The translations under genes were made by a program, and so were the position numbers. A stretch of DNA of 64,000 bases from Duganella sp. BJB480 (GTDB taxonomy: Bacteria > Pseudomonadota > Gammaproteobacteria > Burkholderiales > Burkholderiaceae_D), in NCBI GenBank assembly GCA_003416985.1, contig QVIN01000009.1:62001-126000 (forward strand), read 5' to 3'. Under the pieces are notes generated by a model. It had not been told where the DNA came from and did not search any database. It was given only the letters and a program-made list of their open reading frames with translations. Below, piece after piece: positions 32,126-40,203 of this stretch; the first letter of the stretch is position 1, and each line of letters opens with the position of its first letter.

Positions 32126-34312
32126 ATGAAGACACGTATCTCGGGCCCATCGCAGCACGCCGTATCGGACCTGGCGCCACAGGAGGCGGCGCAGCAGGCC
32201 CCTGCCCGCCCGGCGGCTTCGCGCACCCGCAGCGCCACCAGCGCCCATGCCGAACTGGGCAATGTGTCCAAGCGCCAGAAGACCGGCGGCGCCAGCGGCA
32301 GCCAGCTGCGCGCCGCCCTGCCGGGCGCCACCGCGTCCCGCCCGGCCACGGCCCACAAGCCTGCCGGCCCGGCCACCAGCGCGATCGACAAACTGATGGC
32401 CAGCTACGACATGCGCAACCTGTCGAAGTTCTTCCAGCCCGGCGGCGTCGAACGCTCGGCCGAGGCGCTGCTGCAGCCGCATATCACCAAGGTCATGCTG
32501 CTGACCGGCTTCTCGGTCGACAAGGGCCTGCCGGAAACCGACGGTCCTCCGGGCACCGCCACGCTGGGCCACGCCTTGCAACAGCTGGGCAAGACCGTCA
32601 CCTACGTCACCGACAGCACCAACCTGCCGCTGATGAAGGCCGCGGTCAAGGCGCTCAACCCGGACGCCGCCCAGTACACCAAGTTCGAGACCTTCGATGT
32701 GGCGCACGGCGCCGGCGCGCGCGGCCACGCCGACGCCATGCTCGACAAACACCAGCCGGACGCGGTGGTGGCGATCGAGCTGCCGGCTCGCGCCGACGAC
32801 GGCGTACGCCGCAATATGCGCGGCCTGGACATCAATCCCTTCAACCCGCCGCTCGACGAGATCGTGTTGGCCGCCAACGACCGCAAGGGCATCACCACCG
32901 TCGGCGTCGGCGACGGCGGTAACGAGGCCGGCATGGCCGGGCTGGGCGAGATTCCGAAAGCCATGAACGGCCTGCAGATGGCGTCCTCGGTGCCGGTGCA
33001 GCATCCGGTCACCAGCTGGAACTCCAACCTGGGCGGCCTGGCCATCGCCGCCGACCTGGCGGGCAAGACCGGCAAGCTGGAGATTCTCCCCAGCCACGCC
33101 CAGCAGGCCGACCTGATCCATGCCACGCTGAACGCCGGCGCGGTCGACGGCGTCACCCGTGGCAAAGTGGCCGGCGAAGCCGTGGTCAGCGCCGCCGGCG
33201 TGACCAACCGCACCGGCGTCGACGGCTTCGAGCCGGAAGTCCACCAGGCCATGCTGTCGATGTTGAAGAACATCGTACAGAGCGTCTACGCCGGCCAGGT
33301 GCCGCGCGGCATCATCGCCACCAGCACCCCGCACGACGGCCGCCCGTTCCTGATCGGCGCCTTCGATTCCAGCAACGGCGGCCTGGTGGCGGCCAAGAAC
33401 CTGGCCGGCTTCATCCAGATGCGTTCGCCGCACACGGCGCGCTTCGTGGTGGTCACCGACCACGGCAACGCGCCTTATGGCACCAAGACCCCGGACCAGC
33501 TGGTCACCCTGGTCGGTCACGGCCTGCAAACCACCCAGCACATCGGCGTCGACATCATCGCCATGGCCTGCAACACCGCCTGCACCGCCTTCCCGGCGGC
33601 CAAGGCTGGCCTGAAGACGCCGGTGCTGGACCTGATCGACGTCACCTCCAGCAAGATCGTCGAGCTGGGCGGCGCCAAGCCGGCCATGTTCTCGACCCCG
33701 GCCACGGCCCGCGACACGCGCTACCCCGGCGAAGTCACGGCCAAGTCGAACGGCGCCCTCCAGCTGACTCCGATCGGCGCGGAAAAATGGGCGCCGCTGA
33801 TCAACAATCTGGACCACGCCAGCGACAAGCCGGAAGTCAAGACGGCGGTCCGGGAGGCGGTGCACGAGTACGTCAACCAGGTGCCGCACGACGCCACCTC
33901 GGTGTGGCTGTGCTGCACCCACTACCCGGCCCTCAAGCCGCAGATCGAAGACGCCATGCGCGAGACCGGCCGCGGCCACATCCCGGTGGTCGACCCGATG
34001 GAGCACCAGGCCATGGCCATCATCGGCATGCTCAACGAGAAAGGCCCGGCCATCGACCGCTCCAGCCGCCGCCGCGACCTGGCGCCGGTGGTGGTGACCA
34101 CCGGCTTCACCGTCGGCAACGTCGACCACCAGGTGCCGAAGTCGGCCAAGGGCATGCTGGGCCTGGACAAGGCGCCGCAAGTGATCTACACCAAGTTCGG
34201 CCGGGACTTCAAAATGAGCGTGGCGCAGAAACAAGTTAGCGAACAACTGTTCGAGCAGACCGCGGCCGCGCCGCGCCGTAGCGAGCGCCTGCAAAGCGCC
34301 GCCCACGCCTGA
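32126..34312 (+). CDS. D-glutamate cyclase-glutamate/aspartate racemase fusion, type III effector candidate
   Basis: 728 residues. 1-95: Ser/Ala/Gln-rich, disordered, with a basic KRQK patch and no Sec signal. About 115-360: DUF4392/D-glutamate cyclase domain, with LLTGFSVDKGLPETDGPPGT (138-140 TDG) and VGVGDGGNEAGMAGLGE (262-267). About 400-680: MurI-like racemase with IGAFDSSNGGL, DHGNAPYGTK, MACNTACTAF (Cys482) and LCCTHYPAL (Cys597, His599); both catalytic cysteines are kept. The fusion could interconvert L/D-glutamate (or aspartate) and form 5-oxo-D-proline. The N-terminus, an exact hrpII box upstream and a CesT-type chaperone gene downstream mark it as T3SS cargo. RBS AGGAG lies 6 bases before the ATG. 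The domain assignments are firm; delivery to a host is inferred. Confidence 0.78.
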   Translation: MKTRISGPSQHAVSDLAPQEAAQQAPARPAASRTRSATSAHAELGNVSKRQKTGGASGSQLRAALPGATASRPATAHKPAGPATSAIDKLMASYDMRNLSKFFQPGGVERSAEALLQPHITKVMLLTGFSVDKGLPETDGPPGTATLGHALQQLGKTVTYVTDSTNLPLMKAAVKALNPDAAQYTKFETFDVAHGAGARGHADAMLDKHQPDAVVAIELPARADDGVRRNMRGLDINPFNPPLDEIVLAANDRKGITTVGVGDGGNEAGMAGLGEIPKAMNGLQMASSVPVQHPVTSWNSNLGGLAIAADLAGKTGKLEILPSHAQQADLIHATLNAGAVDGVTRGKVAGEAVVSAAGVTNRTGVDGFEPEVHQAMLSMLKNIVQSVYAGQVPRGIIATSTPHDGRPFLIGAFDSSNGGLVAAKNLAGFIQMRSPHTARFVVVTDHGNAPYGTKTPDQLVTLVGHGLQTTQHIGVDIIAMACNTACTAFPAAKAGLKTPVLDLIDVTSSKIVELGGAKPAMFSTPATARDTRYPGEVTAKSNGALQLTPIGAEKWAPLINNLDHASDKPEVKTAVREAVHEYVNQVPHDATSVWLCCTHYPALKPQIEDAMRETGRGHIPVVDPMEHQAMAIIGMLNEKGPAIDRSSRRRDLAPVVVTTGFTVGNVDHQVPKSAKGMLGLDKAPQVIYTKFGRDFKMSVAQKQVSEQLFEQTAAAPRRSERLQSAAHA

Positions 34313-34332
34313 TCGTTCATCCAGCCTTACCA

Positions 34333-34363
34333 GCCGCCGCCCGGGCCCGACCCGGGCGGCGGC
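34333..34363 (+). terminator. Strong hairpin between effector and chaperone genes
   Basis: A perfect 13-bp stem (34333-34345 with 34351-34363) and a 5-base loop (cccga). No U-tract follows directly (gccagcatttt), so it may act as an mRNA stabiliser or attenuator that lowers chaperone output relative to the effector, not as a full terminator. Confidence 0.5.
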
Positions 34364-34398
34364 GCCAGCATTTTCATTCATACTTTTGGGAGAGCATT

Positions 34399-34890
34399 AT
34401 GAACACCGCTGCAAGCATCGCCATCCAAGCCAAACCCGCCATCAAGACGCCGGCCAAGCCGCCCGCCTCCGCCTTCCGTCCGGGCTCGCCGCAGGCCGGC
34501 CACTACGCCCGCGTGATCCGGGAGTTGAGCAAGGTGGTCGGCTTCGAGGCCGCCGACGAAATCCTGCTGGGCGCGCGCCTGCGCATCGACGACTACCTGA
34601 TCGCCTTCATCTACGACGACGAGTTCAATCCGAATGAGCTGGCGGTCTACGTCGACATGGGCAAGCCGGGCGGCGGCGACCTGGCGCTGGCCTACGGTGT
34701 TATGCTGAAGATTAACTTCGAACTGGACGCCGGCTCGCGCGGCGTCATCAGCATGCACCCCGACACCGGCCACCTGTTCTACTCCTTCCGCTATCCGCTC
34801 AACGCCCAGGCCTCCGGCCAGAGCCTGCTCGACACCCTGATCCGCTTCATCGGCGATTTCGCGCTCGACGCCGAAGCCGTCGCCGGCTGA
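34399..34890 (+). CDS. CesT-family type III secretion chaperone
   Basis: 163 residues. After a 30-residue Ala/Lys/Pro lead, the CesT fold is readable: HYARVIRELSKVVGFEAADE, LRIDDYLIAFIYDD, ELAVYVDMGKPGGGDLALAY, VMLKINFELDAGSRGVISMH and LFYSFRYPLNAQASGQSLLD. It lies 86 bases after the cyclase-racemase gene, across a strong hairpin, and is the obvious partner of that protein. GGGAGAG lies 8 bases before the ATG. The family usually runs 130-160 residues. Confidence 0.78.
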   Translation: MNTAASIAIQAKPAIKTPAKPPASAFRPGSPQAGHYARVIRELSKVVGFEAADEILLGARLRIDDYLIAFIYDDEFNPNELAVYVDMGKPGGGDLALAYGVMLKINFELDAGSRGVISMHPDTGHLFYSFRYPLNAQASGQSLLDTLIRFIGDFALDAEAVAG

Positions 34891-34935
34891 TCCCCACCCC
34901 GCCCCACCCCGCACCGAGGGCGCCCACGGCGCCGC

Positions 34936-34997
34936 TTCGGCTGCCGAGCGTCCAGTTCGTTTTTGCCGGCGGCCCCGACCGCTCCTTGCCGTATTGT
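34936..34997 (+). promoter_or_regulatory. hrpII/PIP-box promoter before the pilin-module gene
   Basis: Exact TTCG-N16-TTCG at 34936-34959, then TATTGT at 34992 after 32 bases. The predicted transcript would have a leader of about 135 bases before the 30-codon frame at 35142 and about 225 before the long gene at 35231. Confidence 0.82.
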
Positions 34998-35141
34998 CAA
35001 GGGGTGCGAAGCGGGCACGGCATTCCCCATGTCCGCCGCACTGCAAGACGCCTGACGTACGCCCAAGCCTGTCGCGGAGCGCGCCCTCCGGTCATGGTCA
35101 GCAATCAGTCGCCATCCGCCACTTATTTTTCGAGGTGATTT

Positions 35142-35234
35142 ATGAATATTGCGATTAGCACGACCACACCCGCGTGGCCGGCCGGGCAGCGCACCGCCCG
35201 GTACGCGCTCTGCCGCCTGAAAGGACTATCATGA
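35142..35234 (+). CDS. 30-codon leader peptide coupled to the pilin-module gene
   Basis: ATG at 35142 is preceded by GAGGTGA at good spacing, the best ribosome site in this stretch. The frame encodes 30 residues (MNIAISTTTPAWPAGQ...) and its TGA overlaps the ATG of the 502-residue gene in ATGA. It is too small for a family match. It could be a translational coupling leader or a small secreted peptide. The composition fits local GC and gives no independent support for coding. Confidence 0.5.
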   Translation: MNIAISTTTPAWPAGQRTARYALCRLKGLS

Positions 35235-36739
35235 GCTTTCTCAGCCATCTGAAACACGCTTTCCACAAAGTGGGCCACGCCCTCGAACACGCCGCCAAGG
35301 ACGTGGCGCACGGCATCGGCGCGGTCGCCAAGGACGTCGGCCATGCCGCCGACGCGGCGCTGCACGCCGCCAACGATCTGGCCCACCTGCGCCTGCGGGC
35401 GGCGTTGAACGATACCGCGCAGGTGGCGACCTGCCTGGGCAAGGCCGCCATCGACGCGCAGAAGGCGGTGGTCGACGCCGCCGCCGACGCCACCGCCGAC
35501 ATGCACATCTCCAAGGCCTTCGACAAAATGGCACACGGCGTCAAGGACATCGAAAACAAGGCGAGCGCCTCCGGCGTGAAACTGGTCGACGAGGCCAGCC
35601 ACACCCTCGCCAACGCCGCCGCCAATGCCGCCACCAGCACGCTGCGCATCACCAAGGACGTGGCCACCGGCCATCTGCATGACGCCGGCAAGGAGCTGAC
35701 CCATGTGGCCGACAACCTCGCCGAGACGGCCAGCCAGTTGGGGCACGAAGCGGCCGAAGCGGGCACCGCCGTGGTGCAGACCGCCATGGGCTTGCAGAAA
35801 ATCGCGGTCAACGCCACCGCCGATGTGGTCGTCAGCATGCACATCTCCAAATCGGTCGACCACGCGGCGGAGCACGCCGCCAAGTTTGTCGGCAAGGCGG
35901 AAGACGCGGTGGTCAAGATAACCGACCAGGTCGGCAAGGGCGTGGCCGGGGATCTGGAAGGCACGCTCAAGGGGACCATCGGCGTGGGCAAGGATCTCGC
36001 CAACGGCCATGCCGGCAAGGCGCTCAGCGACGGCCTGCAAACCGCCGGCCAGGCCGTTGCGCTGGCCGGCGACCTGACCGGCGAGGGCCTGATCGCCAAC
36101 GCCGCTGTCGCCACCATGCAGGTTGCGCACGTCGGCGGCAAGGTGGTGCAGGAAGTGGTGGGCGGCGTCATCGGCGGCCCGAAAGACCTGATGAAACGCG
36201 CGGCGGAAACCGGCGCCGGCGTGGCGGCCGGCGCCGCGCTGGACAAGTTCGGTTCGGTGGCGGCGACTCCGGCCGGCAGCGCCGCCCTGATCGGCGGCGC
36301 CGTGGCGGCGGACGTCATCGTGAGCCGGCGCGGCCAGCGTGGCGACGGCGCGGAACACACGTCGCCGGCCGCCGGCGGCAGGGACCGGTCGCTTGAGCAA
36401 CCGCAGGCGTCCGAGTTCCACATCAGCGGCAAATCCGGCAGCAGCGATACCACCGTGCCGCTGACGCACGAGCAGGAGGCCGAACGCAAGAAAGACGGCA
36501 AGGCGGATAAGGCCGCCGATGCCGCCGGTGGCGCCGCCGGCGGTGTGGCCGGGGCGGTGAGCACGGCCGGGGCATCGGTCGAAGCCGCCGCCACCATCGC
36601 GGCGGCCAGTGCATCGGCCGCCCTCACCATCATGACGCAGAACGCGCTGGCGCAAATCCAGAACGAGACCGCGCTGAACCAGGCCCTGAACTCGGTGATC
36701 GAGGAACTCGGCAAAGGCGCCAAAGCACTGGCGCAGTAA
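35231..36739 (+). CDS. 502-residue Hrp-regulated protein ending in the pilin C-terminal module
   Basis: Starts MSFLSHLKHAFHKVGHALEH (AAGGA lies 6 bases upstream). Almost entirely amphipathic Ala/His/Val helices with internal repeats, e.g. TADMHISKAFDKMAHGVKD at about 96-114 and VVSMHISKSVDHAAEHAAKF at about 199-218. Hydrophobic stretches occur at about 353-368 and 436-465. Residues 468-502 match the last 35 residues of the pilin at 59920-60132 in 32 of 35 positions. An exact hrpII box drives it. Possible roles: pilus-tip or pilus-associated component, translocator, or secreted protein using the pilin's assembly end. No family recognised for residues 1-430. Confidence 0.7.
   Translation: MSFLSHLKHAFHKVGHALEHAAKDVAHGIGAVAKDVGHAADAALHAANDLAHLRLRAALNDTAQVATCLGKAAIDAQKAVVDAAADATADMHISKAFDKMAHGVKDIENKASASGVKLVDEASHTLANAAANAATSTLRITKDVATGHLHDAGKELTHVADNLAETASQLGHEAAEAGTAVVQTAMGLQKIAVNATADVVVSMHISKSVDHAAEHAAKFVGKAEDAVVKITDQVGKGVAGDLEGTLKGTIGVGKDLANGHAGKALSDGLQTAGQAVALAGDLTGEGLIANAAVATMQVAHVGGKVVQEVVGGVIGGPKDLMKRAAETGAGVAAGAALDKFGSVAATPAGSAALIGGAVAADVIVSRRGQRGDGAEHTSPAAGGRDRSLEQPQASEFHISGKSGSSDTTVPLTHEQEAERKKDGKADKAADAAGGAAGGVAGAVSTAGASVEAAATIAAASASAALTIMTQNALAQIQNETALNQALNSVIEELGKGAKALAQ
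36632..36739 (+). repeat. Pilin C-terminal module, copy A
   Basis: 108 bases encoding MTQNALAQIQNE...KGAKALAQ plus the stop. They differ from 60025-60132 at nine positions by my count, of which five change the protein (three residues). That degree of nucleotide identity, in different genes 23 kb apart, indicates recent duplication or gene conversion. Confidence 0.9.
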
Positions 36740-36752
36740 ACATCCGCAACTT

Positions 36753-36776
36753 GCCGCAGGTCGCCCGACCTGCGGC
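36753..36776 (+). terminator. Hairpin after the pilin-module gene
   Basis: A 10-bp perfect stem (gccgcaggtc / gacctgcggc, 36753-36762 with 36767-36776), a GCCC loop, then a small GCCC-TTCG-GGGC-type hairpin. There is no U-run. Likely a transcript end or stabiliser 13 bases after the stop. Confidence 0.5.
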
Positions 36777-36805
36777 GCCCTTCGGGCCACATCAGGAATA
36801 TGGTT

Positions 36806-37909
36806 ATGACGATAGATTCACCCGGTTTGAAGGCCGTCGCGCTGGCGGCGGCGCTGACCGCGGCATCGGCCGCGTACGCCAATGACGCCGCTTTGCTGAC
36901 CCCGCTCACGGCGAACACCTCGTCGCCGTCGAACTGGCGTTTCGTGCCGGGCCAGGCATTCAACGGCGTGGCCGGCGCGCTCGACGGCGTGGCGCGGCTG
37001 AGCTACGCCAACGCGGGCGGCAACTGGATTTGTTCCGGTTCGCTATTGGCCGGTGGCCAGTACGTATTGACCGCGGCCCATTGCGCCGATGATTTCTCGT
37101 CGATGAAAGTGAGTTTCGGCTGGGCCAACGGCGCGGTCGGCGTCAGCCGTAACGTGGCCGTGACGGGCTCCTATGTGAACCCACGCTGGAACGGCGACCT
37201 CGATACCGGCGCCGACATCGCCGTTCTCAAACTGGACCAGGCCGTCACCACCATCAAGGGCTACAAGCTGAGCGCCACCAACGACGTGGGCAAGGATTAC
37301 CTGATGGCCGGCTACGGCACCTCCGGCCTCGGCGGCGGCGACACCGAGCCGAACCTGGGCGAGCGCGCCTGGGGGCATTACGGCTACAACAGCTACGACG
37401 TGGACAGTAAAAGCTTCAACGAGATCAGCAATCAGGTGGTCGACAACTGGGGCTACGACCCCAACTATTACGCGCCGGGCGCCACCTACATGAGCGACTA
37501 TGACGATGGCAGCGCCGCCCATAATACCCTGGGCCGCATCGCCGGCGTGAGCGGCAACGGCTGGCGCAGTGGAAGCGGCCTGGGCGCGAACGAAGCGCTG
37601 GCCGCGAGCGGCGATTCGGGCGGCGGCGACTTCATCTGGAACGGCAGCGAGTGGCTGCTGTCGGGCGTGCATTCCTGGGGCTTCCAGGGCAGCGAGATGT
37701 GCCCGAATTTCAATTTGAGCGACTGCGACGCGAGTCCCGGCAATCCATCCGGCTTTGGCGACCTGTCCGGTTCCACGGCGACCTACTCGCACCTGGCCTG
37801 GATCAACGCGGTGACCGCCGTACCGGAACCGCAAACCTACGCGATGATGCTGTCGGGCCTGGCGATGGCGGGCCTGATCGCGGGGCGCCGACGCCAGAAA
37901 CAAGGTTAA
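36806..37909 (+). CDS. Secreted trypsin-like serine protease with PEP-CTERM anchor
   Basis: 367 residues. Signal peptide (AVALAAALTAASAAYA), then an S1-family domain: YVLTAAHC (His), TGADIAVLKL (Asp) and SGDSGGGDF (Ser). The C-terminus is VPEPQTYAMMLSGLAMAGLI followed by RRR, the PEP-CTERM sorting tag cut by an exosortase. It is surface-exposed or released. The start at 36806 has AGGA 9 bases upstream; the ATG at 36800 is too close. It lies within the T3SS island without an hrpII box. Its stop overlaps that of the convergent chemotaxis receptor gene. Confidence 0.88.
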   Translation: MTIDSPGLKAVALAAALTAASAAYANDAALLTPLTANTSSPSNWRFVPGQAFNGVAGALDGVARLSYANAGGNWICSGSLLAGGQYVLTAAHCADDFSSMKVSFGWANGAVGVSRNVAVTGSYVNPRWNGDLDTGADIAVLKLDQAVTTIKGYKLSATNDVGKDYLMAGYGTSGLGGGDTEPNLGERAWGHYGYNSYDVDSKSFNEISNQVVDNWGYDPNYYAPGATYMSDYDDGSAAHNTLGRIAGVSGNGWRSGSGLGANEALAASGDSGGGDFIWNGSEWLLSGVHSWGFQGSEMCPNFNLSDCDASPGNPSGFGDLSGSTATYSHLAWINAVTAVPEPQTYAMMLSGLAMAGLIAGRRRQKQG

Positions 37910-39639
37910 AACTCTTCCCAATCGCTGCCGGCGGAGGCGGACGAATTCGCCACCTGCTTCAATGGCCTCGGGCTTGTCGCCGAGTGCCCGGCAGCGCGTC
38001 CGCCGGATCTGGAGTCCACTAGCGCCACCGGCACCGGACGCAGCGCCGTTTGCAACGGCGCAACGGCCGCGCCACTTGCCGGCTCAATCGCAAACACGCT
38101 GACCACTTGCGCCAGACCGCAGGCCTGGTCTTGCAGCGACCCCGCGGCGGCGGCCGCCGCTTCCACCAGCGCCGCATTTTGCTGGGTCGCCTGATCCATC
38201 TGCGTGATGGCCTGATTAATCTGTTCGATGCCGGAGGTTTGCTCCTGGCTGGCGGCGGTGATTTCCGCCATGATATCGGTCACACTCCCTATACTCACCA
38301 CGATCGCCCGCATCGTCGCGCCGGCCTGGTCCACCAACCTGGTGCCGACCTCCACCTTGTCCACCGAGTCGCCAATCAAGGTCTTGATTTCCTTGGCGGC
38401 GGCGGCCGAGCGTTGCGCCAGATTGCGGACCTCGCTGGCGACGACGGCGAAACCCCGTCCTTGTTCCCCGGCGCGCGCCGCTTCCACCGCCGCATTCAGC
38501 GCCAGGATATTGGTCTGGAAGGCGATGCTATCGATCACGCCGATGATGTCGACGATTTTCTTGGACGATGCGTTGATCGACTCCATGGTATCGACCACCT
38601 GCGACACGACCGCGCCACCCTTGAGCGCCACCTCGGAAGCCGATATCGCCAGCTGATTGGCCTGGCGCGCATTGTCGGCATTCTGCTTAACGGTCGAAGT
38701 CATTTCCTCCATCGAGGATGCGGTTGTTTCCAGCGAACTGGCCTGTTGCACGGTGCGGGAGGATAGCTCAAGGTTGCCGGTGGCGATCTGACCGGAAGCG
38801 GTGACGATCATGTCGGTGCCACGTCGAATCTGGCCGACGGTAAGGACGAGACTATCGCGCATGGCCTTGATCGCCACCAGCAAACTGGCGGTATCGTTGG
38901 GCTTGGTGTCGATCGCTACGGCCAGGTCGCCGGCTGCGATGCTGGCGGCGATGCTGGCCGCATACTTCGGCTCTCCGCCCAATTGCCGCATCAGGCTGCG
39001 CGAGATCAGCAGAAAAAATATGGCGACCAGGCTGACCGCGCACAGCAGGATCACCAGCATGGCCGAGATTGATTTGCTCAGTGTGACCTTGGCGTCCGCT
39101 TCATCGACCTCGTTGCGCTTGGTCGCGGACTCAACCAACTTGTTGATGGCGGCGCGATGCTGCCCATAGAACCGCGTCATCGTTTCAAGGGCGGCGGCGG
39201 CGGCGGCGTGGTCGTCCTTCTCCAGCGCCGGCACAAATTGGCTAAAGGCGATGCCATAGAATTCCCGGGCGGGGTTGTCCGCCTTGTTCAATAGCTGGTC
39301 CTTGAGCGCGGCGTCCAGGTTGGACCCCGCCCAGAATGCATGACGGGTATCGTAGTCGCTCTTCAATGACTTGAGATTGTCGATCAAGGGCTTGCGTTCA
39401 GCGGCGGGCGCCGCCAGCGCCTGGACCGAGGTCAGATAGGATTCAATGATGTACTCCGGCGGCGGCAAAATGTCGGCGATCAAATCCTTGCCCTGAACTA
39501 TGTGGTCATATACGGGGCCATTGACTTTAAGATGATTTAACACCGCAAACGACCAGGCGCCGCAGGACACAAAACCAACAATAATTATGGCTAGCAGCAC
39601 GCCAAAGCGGTGCGCTAATTTCATATCCGAAAAATTCAT
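37906..39639 (-). CDS. Methyl-accepting chemotaxis protein
   Basis: 577 residues. TM1 at about 12-30 (FGVLLAIIIVGFVSCGAWSF), a ~160-residue four-helix-bundle ligand domain (PPPEYIIESYLTSVQALAAP), TM2 at about 190-212 (LVILLCAVSLVAIFFLLI), HAMP, then the signalling hairpin FQTNILALNAAVEAARAGEQ. The C-terminal five residues DWEEF resemble the NWETF tether for CheR/CheB, so it is an adaptation-competent receptor of the Tar/Tsr class. AAGGAAAA lies before the ATG. A 143-residue gene 35 bases upstream is probably co-transcribed. Confidence 0.92.
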   Translation of the reverse strand: MNFSDMKLAHRFGVLLAIIIVGFVSCGAWSFAVLNHLKVNGPVYDHIVQGKDLIADILPPPEYIIESYLTSVQALAAPAAERKPLIDNLKSLKSDYDTRHAFWAGSNLDAALKDQLLNKADNPAREFYGIAFSQFVPALEKDDHAAAAAALETMTRFYGQHRAAINKLVESATKRNEVDEADAKVTLSKSISAMLVILLCAVSLVAIFFLLISRSLMRQLGGEPKYAASIAASIAAGDLAVAIDTKPNDTASLLVAIKAMRDSLVLTVGQIRRGTDMIVTASGQIATGNLELSSRTVQQASSLETTASSMEEMTSTVKQNADNARQANQLAISASEVALKGGAVVSQVVDTMESINASSKKIVDIIGVIDSIAFQTNILALNAAVEAARAGEQGRGFAVVASEVRNLAQRSAAAAKEIKTLIGDSVDKVEVGTRLVDQAGATMRAIVVSIGSVTDIMAEITAASQEQTSGIEQINQAITQMDQATQQNAALVEAAAAAAGSLQDQACGLAQVVSVFAIEPASGAAVAPLQTALRPVPVALVDSRSGGRAAGHSATSPRPLKQVANSSASAGSDWEEF

Positions 39640-39674
39640 TGTTTTTCCTTGAGGTGATCCGGCCAGCAAGTCCA

Positions 39675-40106
39675 TTAGTTGTCTCTGCCAAAGACGATGG
39701 GGGATTGTTGGCTCTTCCAGTTTTTGATATCGTCGGGAAGCCACGGCACGACCACCATGGCCTTGCATTGCGGCTGGCTCTCCAGCTCCGCTATCGTGTC
39801 TTCACACGCCCACAGTGCTAGGATGACTGCGCTGTTCCTGTGGGTCTTGCAACTCAGGTGAAAGCACAGGGCAATTGCCTGGCCTGATGGCGTCGCCACG
39901 CTTGCGCCCGCCATCAGCAAGTCGATCTGCTGCTCCGACAGAACCTGGGCCAAGGTCGTATCTTCCATGGCGCGCCTGGCTGGAACGAAGATCAAGCCAG
40001 GCTGTGCGAACGTCTCGCACAATGCGAACAATGTGGATACGCCAAGCGCAACCGCCTCCACGTCTTCCCCATGGGCTGGGATGAGGTATCGTTCACGTAC
40101 TAGCAT
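39675..40106 (-). CDS. Hypothetical cytoplasmic protein upstream of the chemotaxis receptor
   Basis: 143 residues with no signal peptide or membrane span. Alternating strands and helices: RERYLIPAHGEDVEAVALGV, QPGLIFVPARRAMED, QIDLLMAGASVATPSGQAIA, RNSAVILALWACEDTIAELE and CKAMVVVPWLPDDIKNWKSQ. The pattern looks like a small alpha/beta (Rossmann or receiver-like) domain, but I cannot name it. It overlaps nothing and ends 35 bases before the chemotaxis receptor start, so a functional link is plausible. Confidence 0.6.
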   Translation of the reverse strand: MLVRERYLIPAHGEDVEAVALGVSTLFALCETFAQPGLIFVPARRAMEDTTLAQVLSEQQIDLLMAGASVATPSGQAIALCFHLSCKTHRNSAVILALWACEDTIAELESQPQCKAMVVVPWLPDDIKNWKSQQSPIVFGRDN

Positions 40107-40203
40107 AAGTATCCATGTGCCATGGTGGTGTTGAGTTTGTTGCGCATTTGAAGAAATCCATAGTCGGACGGCGATGCCTGATGGACGGCCCCGCCACCGG
40201 ATG

